In this document: positions 43,688 to 50,027 of the stretch, piece by piece | How the letters are laid out: every line of letters begins with the position of its first letter | Numbering within the stretch: position 1 is the first letter of the stretch | Source: Hormoscilla sp. GUM202 | GTDB taxonomy: Bacteria; Cyanobacteriota; Cyanobacteriia; Cyanobacteriales; Desertifilaceae | DNA length: 50,027 nucleotides | Direction of reading: 5' to 3' | Assembly (NCBI GenBank): GCA_005518205.2 | Contig: RFFC02000031.1 | Coordinates: forward strand, 37,709-87,735 | Position numbers and translations under genes: made by a program | The notes under the pieces: generated by a model | Told to the model about the DNA's origin: nothing | Databases searched by the model: none | The model's input: the letters and a program-made list of their open reading frames with translations, nothing else

Positions 43688-44269
43688 ATGACTATGACAG
43701 CAGTCAGCTTAAATATTCCCGCAACGGTAAAACTGAGTCCCGAACAGTTTGCGAAAATTTGTCAAGCAAACAGCAACCTGAGATTAGAACGCACTGCAAC
43801 TGGAGAGTTAATTATCATGCCGCCCACGGGAGGAGGAACGGGAAAACGCAACCTGAAAATTGCCCAGCAGTTGGCAAATTGGGCTGATGCTGACGCCACG
43901 GGAGTAGCATTTGATTCTTCGACAGGGTTTACCCTACCGAATGGGAGTGACAGGTCTCCCGATGGGGCCTGGATACCTTTGGAAAAATGGAATGCCCTCA
44001 CCACCGAACAGCAGGAAAAATTTCTGCCCTTTGCCCCCGATTTCGCGATCGAGTTACGTTCTCCCAGCGACTCTTTAACGGCGCTGCAAGAGAAAATGAA
44101 GGAATACCAGGAAAATGGCACCCGCTTGGGATGGTTGATCGACCGCAAAAACCGACAAGTGGAAATTTATCGCCAAGGTGAAGAGAAAGAAGTGAAGATA
44201 AATCCCGCGACTCTCTCTGGAGAAGATGTCTTACCGGGATTTAGTTTAAGTCTGGAATCAATCTGGTGA
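43688..44269 (+). CDS. Uma2-family protein, tandem copy 1
   Basis: 193 residues from ATG 43688. Core motifs L-R-L-E-R-T-A-T-G-E-L-I-I-M-P-P-T-G-G, S-T-G-F-T-L-P-N-G-S-D-R-S-P-D-G-A-W, F-A-P-D-F-A-I-E-L-R-S-P-S-D and G-T-R-L-G-W-L-I-D-R-K-N give the D...E-x-R PD-(D/E)XK-like site of Uma2 proteins. The C-terminus V-L-P-G-F-S-L-S-L is typical. A second, closely related gene follows 47 bp later. Nuclease fold is predicted; biological role is unknown. Confidence 0.9.
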   Translation: MTMTAVSLNIPATVKLSPEQFAKICQANSNLRLERTATGELIIMPPTGGGTGKRNLKIAQQLANWADADATGVAFDSSTGFTLPNGSDRSPDGAWIPLEKWNALTTEQQEKFLPFAPDFAIELRSPSDSLTALQEKMKEYQENGTRLGWLIDRKNRQVEIYRQGEEKEVKINPATLSGEDVLPGFSLSLESIW

Positions 44270-44316
44270 TATGGAATTGTAGTCAAATTTATCAAATAAT
44301 CGTGGGTAAAATAACT

Positions 44317-44892
44317 ATGACAGCAGTCAGCTTAAATATTCCCCCAACCGTCAAAATAAGTCAGGAACAGTTTGCGAAAATTTGTCAAGCAAACAGCAAC
44401 CTGAGATTAGAACGCACTGCAACTGGAGAGTTAATTATCATGCCGCCAACAGGAGGAGATACCAGTCGGAAAAATTCTGACATTAATATTGAGTTAGGAA
44501 TTTGGAACCGCGAAACTGGATTGGGGATTGTCTTTGACTCTTCCGGTGGTTTTACTCTACCGAATGGAAGTGATAGGTCTCCCGATGCTGCCTGGATACC
44601 TTTAGAAAAATGGAATGCCCTCACCCGAGAACAGCAGGAAAAATTTCTGCCCTTTGCGCCCGATTTCGCGATCGAGTTACGTTCTCCCAGCGACCCCTTA
44701 ACAGCCCTGCAAGCGAAAATGAAGGAATACCAGGAAAATGGCACCCGCTTGGGATGGTTGATCGACCGCAAAAACCGACAAGTGGAAATTTATCGCCAAG
44801 GTGAAGAGAAAGAAGTCTTAGAAAATCCCGCGACTCTCTCTGGAGAAGATGTCTTACCGGGATTTAGCTTAAATATGGAATTAATCTGGTGA
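44317..44892 (+). CDS. Uma2-family protein, tandem copy 2
   Basis: 191 residues from ATG 44317 (an earlier GTG would overlap the preceding gene). Almost the same as the upstream copy at both ends; the middle differs, with S-R-K-N-S-D-I-N-I-E-L-G-I-W in place of K-R-N-L-K-I-A-Q-Q-L. That patchwork suggests duplication plus gene conversion. Its stop overlaps by 12 bp the 3' end of the frameshifted minus-strand AsnB-like gene, so they are convergent. Confidence 0.9.
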   Translation: MTAVSLNIPPTVKISQEQFAKICQANSNLRLERTATGELIIMPPTGGDTSRKNSDINIELGIWNRETGLGIVFDSSGGFTLPNGSDRSPDAAWIPLEKWNALTREQQEKFLPFAPDFAIELRSPSDPLTALQAKMKEYQENGTRLGWLIDRKNRQVEIYRQGEEKEVLENPATLSGEDVLPGFSLNMELIW

Positions 44893-46622
44893 CGATCGAT
44901 TGACTTGCAACCAAATTTCTAAGCTAACCAACAACCAGAGTTTCACACCATAGCGTCTCCAGGTATCGCCTCGGTAATTTAACCAGTCGCGAATTAACTC
45001 TTGATTCAGATAGGGGGCGATCGCGGCTTTCTTATTTAACAATAAAGCTTTAGCGGGACGGCGCCAATACTTGTAAAAGCAGAACTGTACGGGAACCATC
45101 ATGCCACTTTTAGGACGGTGAATAATTTCCTTTCCTCGGGCAAAAGATCGGCGACTGCTTCTTTTAACACCGCCTTTTCCACCGCCCCCGCCAGTTTATA
45201 TGCTGGAGGAATTTCCAGAGATAACTCCACAATGCGCCCATCGAATAAAGGCGATCGCCCTTCCAGTCCGGCGGCCCGAGTAGGAAGCCAGTTGAGATTA
45301 TTAACCTTTGTTAAAATATGGTCGGCCCCCTTAAACTTAATGTTCAGCATCATCAAGCGATTGAGATATTCCCCTGAAGCAAAGAGATCGGCAGCAAACA
45401 CGGAAGGTTCATCTTTTACCCCCGTCCAAATGTCAGGTTTAAGCAGCAGGGATAAATCATTAGCACATTTCTTAAAAGAAGTCAAATAATCCCCGAGCAG
45501 TTGGGAATTAGTCATGGTATGATACAACTGCTTCAGCAACATGGGCTGATTTTTCGGTCCCCCAAAACAGGGGTCTCCTCCCTCTCCATTCAGGATGACA
45601 TGAACCTGCGATCGGGCCAGGTTTCCCAAGAGGAAATTAGGAACGGTCAAGGGATCCCCGATGGGGTCGTCCAGATGGGCCATGGTCGCGGGCAGTTGCT
45701 CCCACATCTGTTGGGGAGTAATCTCTAGAATATGGTGCTGGGTGCCGCAATGTCGAGCCACCAAACTAGAAAATTCCAATTCATTGGGAAATTCCGCCCC
45801 AAAATGAATAGAATAGGTATGGACTGACTTATCATGTAATTGGGCCGCCAGGGCGGTAACGGCGCTAGAGTCCAAACCGCCAGATAAATAGGCTCCCACG
45901 GGTTCGCCTTTGGGTAAATATTCTCCCACAACTCCCTCCAAAAGCGATCGCACCCGATCGCCGTGCCAGGCCAAAGGGCGATCGGCATTTTGCACGTCGG
46001 CCTGGAACTGATAGTAGACACCAAACGCATCATCTGGTAAAGTCAGAAAAGACCCGGGACGTAACTCCCGGACATGCCGCCAAAGGGTGCGAACGCCCGG
46101 GACAAAAGCACAGCAAAGATAATCCCGCAAAGCGACGAGATCTAACTCGTGAGAGTGGTATGATGAGAGAAGGGGCAGTCGGGGTGCAATCCAACGCAGA
46201 GAACCCCCAGTGGTGTAATAAAGAGTACGTCCGCCCGCGCGATCGCGAGCCAAGTACAACTCTTGACGTTCTCGATCCCAAACCGCGAGAGCAAACATCC
46301 CCTCCAGCAGACCGAGAACATCTACCCCCCAACGTTCCCACAGGTGCGCCACTAGCTGGGCATCAGGGACAGGAGGGATGGCCAGGCGATCGCGCAAGGG
46401 GCCGGGATTGCTCAACCAGAGATCGCCCAGGACAGCAAATCGCTGACTGGGGCTAAAAACTGGTTGCTCGTGAAAAAAGGTCAGTTGTGCGTCGCGCCAG
46501 GTTCCGCCATCAGCCATCTGGGGAGAGTCACCCCAAGCAATAGACCAGGCAGGGGTAAGATGGACGGGGCTTTTGGATAGAGATTGGGGTCGGGGAGCGG
46601 GAAATAATCTCACGGCGTACAA
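44881..46622 (-). pseudogene. Second asparagine synthetase-like gene, frameshifted near the 3' end
   Basis: The frame from 46622 covers 507 residues: a degenerate glutaminase-like half without Cys2 (M-Y-A-V-R-L), S247-G-G-L-D-S, L-N-G-E-G-G-D-P-C-F-G-G and K-A-V-L-K-E-A-V-A-D-L-L-P-E-E. It then shifts out at about 45127-45136 and stops at 45099. The other frame continues H-R-P-K-S-G-M-M-V-P-V-Q-F to 44881. One missing base in the A-rich GAAAGG tract explains it. About 72 C-terminal residues that normally close the synthetase domain are in the wrong frame. It may be a recent lesion or an error; with one base restored it would be a full protein of about 580 residues. Divergent from coaD. Confidence 0.85.
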
Positions 46623-46678
46623 TAAGTTATGGCATCAAAGACTATAATGCCTCAGTAACCGTGAGGAACTGTACACAA

Positions 46679-47266
46679 GTGATTGCCATCTACCCAGGAA
46701 GCTTCGACCCCATAACTCTAGGTCATCTGGACATCATCGAGCGAGGCGGTCGGCTGTTCGAGCAGATTATCGTAGTAGTGCTGATCAATCCCCATAAAAC
46801 CCCTTTATTCTCGGTATCACAGCGCTTGCAGCAGATCCGCCTGGCGACCCAACACCTGTCGAACATCACCGTTGACAGCTATAACGGACTGACAGTGGAC
46901 TATGCGAGAACCCAGCAGGCGCAAGTACTGCTGCGGGGTTTGCGGGTACTGTCAGACTTTGAAGGCGAACTTCAAATGGCCCACACGAATAAAACTCTCT
47001 CAACTGAAATCGAGACAGTTTTTCTCGCAACCTCTAACGAGTATAGCTTTTTGAGTAGTAGCTTAGTCAAAGAGATTGCCAAATTTGGCGGTCCCATAGA
47101 TCATCTAGTTCCCCAGCACGTTGCCATAGATATTTACCAATGTTACGCCAACAAAACCCATCCCGGATCGAGCCCGAACAATCAGCACTCTCCTCTACCC
47201 TCCCAGGAGAGTCACCCCCTACTGAACTGGACGCCTACTCAGAAACAGGGCGAACCGGAGAGATAG
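46679..47266 (+). CDS. coaD: Phosphopantetheine adenylyltransferase
   Basis: 195 residues from the GTG at 46679 (GAGGA 11 bases upstream); a GTG at 46661 is also possible. [18 protein letters not shown] is the nucleotidyltransferase P-loop-like T-x-G-H motif, with [13 protein letters not shown] and S-S-S-L-V-K-E-I-A typical of CoaD. It makes dephospho-CoA from phosphopantetheine. The enzyme is usually about 160 residues; here 30 or more extra C-terminal residues lie in the stretch overlapping the next gene and are low-complexity, so they may be dispensable. Confidence 0.95.
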   Translation: MIAIYPGSFDPITLGHLDIIERGGRLFEQIIVVVLINPHKTPLFSVSQRLQQIRLATQHLSNITVDSYNGLTVDYARTQQAQVLLRGLRVLSDFEGELQMAHTNKTLSTEIETVFLATSNEYSFLSSSLVKEIAKFGGPIDHLVPQHVAIDIYQCYANKTHPGSSPNNQHSPLPSQESHPLLNWTPTQKQGEPER

Positions 47267-47832
47267 ATGTTCAGACAGAACTAGAAAAGTTGAAGGAACT
47301 GATTCTCGGCAGTTTCCACATTCCCTTTACCCGATACACGGTGGTAGATGAAGACCAACTGTTAGATTATATCGAGCTAGTGCAGTATAATCTGCCGAAA
47401 GCATTTGAGCTAGCAGCGAAAATTATCGAGCGTCGGGAGAAGATCATCGAAGAAGCCAAAGAATATGCCCAAGAATTGATTTTAGCCGCCGAACAAAAAG
47501 CGGCGGAGATGTTGGATCGACATGAGTTAGTGCAGCAGGCGCAAATGCAGGCCATGAGGATCAGGCAACAGGTGCAACAGGAATGCGATATTGCCAAGGA
47601 TCAGACGATCGCGGAGATAGACAGAATAGAAAATATAGCGCAGCAGGAACTAGAGGAAATGCGGCGCAAGACAATATTGGAATGTGAAGCAATTCAGAGG
47701 GGAGCAGATGAGTACGCGGATGGAGTGTTGCTGGATATGGAGCAGCGGTTGAGCGAGATGTTGCGAGTGATCCGCAATGGCAGGCAGCAGTTGCATGTCG
47801 ATCGCCCTTCCGATTTTTCTGAGGGTTTGTAG
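47140..47832 (+). CDS. Conserved coiled-coil protein downstream of coaD
   Basis: 230 residues. The N-terminal 45 are proline/serine-rich; [13 protein letters not shown] and [17 protein letters not shown] follow, then a long charged coiled coil (about 85-215) rich in Glu/Gln/Arg. The membrane-proximal look recalls DivIVA or ATP synthase b-type coils. Conserved next to coaD in cyanobacteria as far as I recall; function unknown. The ATG at 47140 overlaps coaD by 127 bp, and a later start inside the frame is possible because the overlap region is low-complexity. Confidence 0.75.
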   Translation: MLRQQNPSRIEPEQSALSSTLPGESPPTELDAYSETGRTGEIDVQTELEKLKELILGSFHIPFTRYTVVDEDQLLDYIELVQYNLPKAFELAAKIIERREKIIEEAKEYAQELILAAEQKAAEMLDRHELVQQAQMQAMRIRQQVQQECDIAKDQTIAEIDRIENIAQQELEEMRRKTILECEAIQRGADEYADGVLLDMEQRLSEMLRVIRNGRQQLHVDRPSDFSEGL

Positions 47833-47852
47833 TGAGGACTACAAACCCTCAG
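47819..47852 (+). terminator. Perfect 15-bp hairpin overlapping the coiled-coil gene stop
   Basis: CTGAGGGTTTGTAGT (47819-47833) pairs with ACTACAAACCCTCAG (47838-47852); the TAG stop (47830-47832) is inside the left arm. The T-tract is weak. It probably terminates the coaD transcript. Confidence 0.6.
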
Positions 47853-48017
47853 TGGAAATATAATCAATTCAAAATTATCTCATTCAAAATTATGGCATAT
47901 AGGGTAAACCCATTGAGGACAAGGCTTTCATAATATCTGCAGTAGCGGCGCGACAGCTTAGTCAGCGATCGGGTGACCAGTTAGTAATGAGCAATTAGCA
48001 ATTAGCAATTTAGTGAG

Positions 48018-49382
48018 ATGGTATCAGACAAATTCCGCCGCGATCTGCGCAAAGAAGCTTCATTATGGCAAGCTGAGGGACTGATCGATCGGGCAGTGTA
48101 CGAACAGCTAGCAGAACGCTATCAATTCGACAGCCTGGAGTCAGTTGCGAGCCACCTCTTTGTGACCATATTATTAGGGTTGGGCGGTATTCTGATGGGT
48201 TTAGGAGCGATCGCCTTTGTGGCAGCAAACTGGCAGGAATGGTCCCCAGGAATGAAGCTGATGCTGCTGCTAGGTTTCTGTGTGGGGGCGAATGGGGCGG
48301 GGTTTTATCTATGGCGCAGTCCCATGGAAAAACGGCAACGGTTAGGGCAGGGGTTATTGCTGTTGGGGGCGCTAATTTTGGGGGCGCTGCTGGGGCAGAT
48401 TTCTCAGATGTTCCATCAAAGCGGACCATTTTATCAGCTATTGCTAATCTGGGGACTGGGAGTGCTAGCAATGGCTTATAGTCTGCGGATGACATCCTTG
48501 GGAGTGATGGCAGTTCTCCTAGTAGCATGGGGTTATTTTATGGGGGTGAACGAGTTATTCTCTACTCAAGAGTTTTTCTGGCTACAATTGCTGTTGGAGC
48601 ACATGCCATTGCTGGCGGGGTTGCTGCTTGTGCCCCTGGCCTACTGGTGTAGATCGCGGGTAATTTTTGTCCTCGCAGCCCTGACTTTAATTCCGGCTTT
48701 GTTCTTTAACTCAGTAGCTTTCCCGACCATCTGGATGGTGGCGATCGCCTGCGTTTTGCCACCGGCTATATTGTGGGGTTACGATGACTTGCTCTGGCCG
48801 AAGGTAGACAGCAGATCCTTTCGATTTTTGGCCCGGGCGATCGGCATCATATATCTGAGTATAGTATTTTATTTGTGTTCTTTCAATTGGTTTTGGCAAG
48901 ATTTTTCCCTGTCCGCTTCGGGGAATAACAGAGTCTGGTTGTTGCTGGATGTGGCCATATTCAGCGCGATCGCACTCTGGGAATGGTGGCAAATGGCACG
49001 GCCTAGCAGCAGGCATCCCCACCGCTGGGGGTTTGACCTAACTACCAGTGTAATGGCGGGCTTAATTGTAGTGACAGCCTCAGTCTTTCTATGGCAAGAT
49101 AGTAGTATATTCGTTCCCGAGTTAGCCACATTTATTTTTAACCTGCTGCTGTTTCTGTTAGCCGCCGGTTTAATCAGAGTGGGGTTATTACGGGGGGGAC
49201 GCGGTAGTTTCTGGGGTGGGATGGTGTTGCTAACACTGCAAATCATCTCGCGGATGTTAGAATATAATACGGAATTGCTGTTAAAATCCTTGGTATTAGT
49301 TTTATGTGGAGTTGGCGTGATAGCTGCGGGATTATGGTTTGAACGCCACCTATCGACTGTGAAGCCTTCTGAGGAGGATTAA
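48018..49382 (+). CDS. DUF2157 multi-pass membrane protein
   Basis: 454 residues. The soluble N-terminus (F-R-R-D-L-R-K-E-A-S-L-W-Q-A-E-G-L-I-D) matches DUF2157 proteins, followed by about 12 hydrophobic segments beginning L-F-V-T-I-L-L-G-L-G-G-I-L-M-G-L-G. Function unknown for the family. ATG chosen at 48018; no strong Shine-Dalgarno (TTAGTGAG). The next gene starts 2 bp after its stop, so they form an operon with the GDYXXLXY protein, as is common for this family. Confidence 0.88.
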   Translation: MVSDKFRRDLRKEASLWQAEGLIDRAVYEQLAERYQFDSLESVASHLFVTILLGLGGILMGLGAIAFVAANWQEWSPGMKLMLLLGFCVGANGAGFYLWRSPMEKRQRLGQGLLLLGALILGALLGQISQMFHQSGPFYQLLLIWGLGVLAMAYSLRMTSLGVMAVLLVAWGYFMGVNELFSTQEFFWLQLLLEHMPLLAGLLLVPLAYWCRSRVIFVLAALTLIPALFFNSVAFPTIWMVAIACVLPPAILWGYDDLLWPKVDSRSFRFLARAIGIIYLSIVFYLCSFNWFWQDFSLSASGNNRVWLLLDVAIFSAIALWEWWQMARPSSRHPHRWGFDLTTSVMAGLIVVTASVFLWQDSSIFVPELATFIFNLLLFLLAAGLIRVGLLRGGRGSFWGGMVLLTLQIISRMLEYNTELLLKSLVLVLCGVGVIAAGLWFERHLSTVKPSEED

Positions 49383-49384
49383 GG

Positions 49385-49975
49385 ATGGAAAAAAATCAAG
49401 CATTTGCTGACATTAAGGACCAAGTAGCACAAGAGACAATCCCCCAGCGGCTCCCCCATCTGGGACAGCAGGGTGAAAAGCGACTGCCGGGTTGGCGTTT
49501 GTGGTTACCGCTTGCCTTCCAAGGGTTGCTGATGCTCTCGGTGCCAGCGCAACCTGCCTATACCTACCTGACGGGAAAGACAGTGGTCCTCCAGACTCGA
49601 CCCGTAGACCCCTACGATCCCTTGCGGGGTTACTCTCAGACTTTAAGCTATGATATCTCTAGTCGGGAGACTCTGCAACAACTGCCCGGTTGGAAAGAAG
49701 TGGCAAAGCATCCGGGTGATTTACAATCTGGAACTAGCTTCTACGTGATTCTGGAAAAACCTGCGGGTTCTAAAGCAGATGCCCCAGCAGCTTGGGTGCC
49801 AGTGGCAGTGAGTGGCGATCGCCCGGAGAATTTGTCGGGCGATCGGGTAGCCTTGAAGGGCTATACTAGCAAGGATGGTTGGGTGAAGTACGGGCTGGAA
49901 AGCTACTATATGCCAGAGGACCAGCGGATACAAGTTAATCGGGAGATTTCGGCTCTTCGGTACTTGGGTTGCTAA
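49385..49975 (+). CDS. GDYXXLXY-domain membrane protein, probably truncated
   Basis: 196 residues, AGGAGG at the gene start (GAGGAGGATTAAGG). One membrane helix (L-W-L-P-L-A-F-Q-G-L-L-M-L-S-V), then D-P-Y-D-P-L-R-G-Y-S-Q-T-L-S-Y-D, a variant of the family's G-D-Y-x-x-L-x-Y, with G-Y-S in place of G-D-Y. R-V-A-L-K-G-Y, Y-G-L-E-S-Y-Y-M-P-E-D-Q and N-R-E-I-S follow as expected, but the last 14 or so residues of the typical family C-terminus are replaced by A-L-R-Y-L-G-C and a stop. A late frame change or deletion is likely. Usually paired with DUF2157. Function unknown. Confidence 0.82.
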   Translation: MEKNQAFADIKDQVAQETIPQRLPHLGQQGEKRLPGWRLWLPLAFQGLLMLSVPAQPAYTYLTGKTVVLQTRPVDPYDPLRGYSQTLSYDISSRETLQQLPGWKEVAKHPGDLQSGTSFYVILEKPAGSKADAPAAWVPVAVSGDRPENLSGDRVALKGYTSKDGWVKYGLESYYMPEDQRIQVNREISALRYLGC

Positions 49976-50027
49976 ACTATTGCTAATTTTGAAAAGCTAA
50001 TAAACATCTTAGCTCAAAATTTTCTAT

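Noticed and set aside
45127-45136. Programmed frameshift to make the full second AsnB-like protein
   Set aside because: No slippery heptamer or downstream stem-loop is visible, and the first AsnB-like gene needs none.

Overview
The window is chromosomal DNA from a cyanobacterium, probably a filamentous one. The evidence is the abundance of the HIP1 octamer GCGATCGC, an aa3-type cytochrome oxidase operon (ctaCDE), a CIRCE-controlled groESL operon, and families typical of large cyanobacterial genomes: XisH/XisI, Uma2 nucleases, a vMAP/AAA ATPase, an ORF-less group II intron and the palindrome AGAAACCCGGTTTCT. Species cannot be named from the sequence.

Layout. 1-8.4 kb: two neighbouring giant genes for RTX-type exported proteins made largely of plant-like 24-residue leucine-rich repeats; the first enters from outside the window. 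8.5-11.3 kb: repeat-rich spacer, CIRCE, groES and groEL. 11.5-16.1 kb: a likely operon of a cupin-like protein, a GH31 enzyme with alpha-1,4-glucan lyase hallmarks, and a small secreted NTF2-like protein. 16.2-20.6 kb: two 5'-truncated groEL copies separated by a toxin-antitoxin pair whose toxin gene is split by an 897-bp IS5/IS427-type element. 20.6-23.1 kb: gene debris (TauE/SafE fragment, an FAD monooxygenase with an in-frame stop, a truncated methyltransferase). 23.7-27.2 kb: ctaC-ctaD-ctaE. 27.2-31.6 kb: rubredoxin/metallo-beta-lactamase-like protein, Uma2 protein, an alpha-amylase remnant, a DJ-1/PfpI protein and a secreted AGE-like protein.

31.7-35.0 kb holds, on the minus strand, an intact vMAP/AAA ATPase gene upstream of a secreted AidA/PixA-like gene, and a decayed copy of the ATPase gene upstream of the AGE-like gene; both secreted-protein genes have similar promoters. 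35.15-36.08 kb is an ORF-less group II intron. 37-46.6 kb contains two asparagine-synthetase-like proteins without the glutaminase cysteine (the second frameshifted), a diaminopimelate-decarboxylase-like protein lacking the PLP lysine and other catalytic residues, a zinc-ribbon membrane protein with a decayed paralogue, XisI with a XisH stub, and tandem Uma2 genes. 46.7-50 kb is ordinary chromosome: coaD, a coiled-coil protein, and a DUF2157/GDYXXLXY membrane pair.

The most interesting points are the candidate bacterial anhydrofructose (glucan lyase plus cupin) operon, the LysA-like protein stripped of its catalytic residues beside glutaminase-less AsnB-like proteins, and the repeated remodelling of the 9.6-20.5 kb block by groEL duplications. 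The window carries many frameshifted, truncated or interrupted genes. Some of these could be assembly errors, but several are clearly biological (IS insertion, deletion between short direct repeats).
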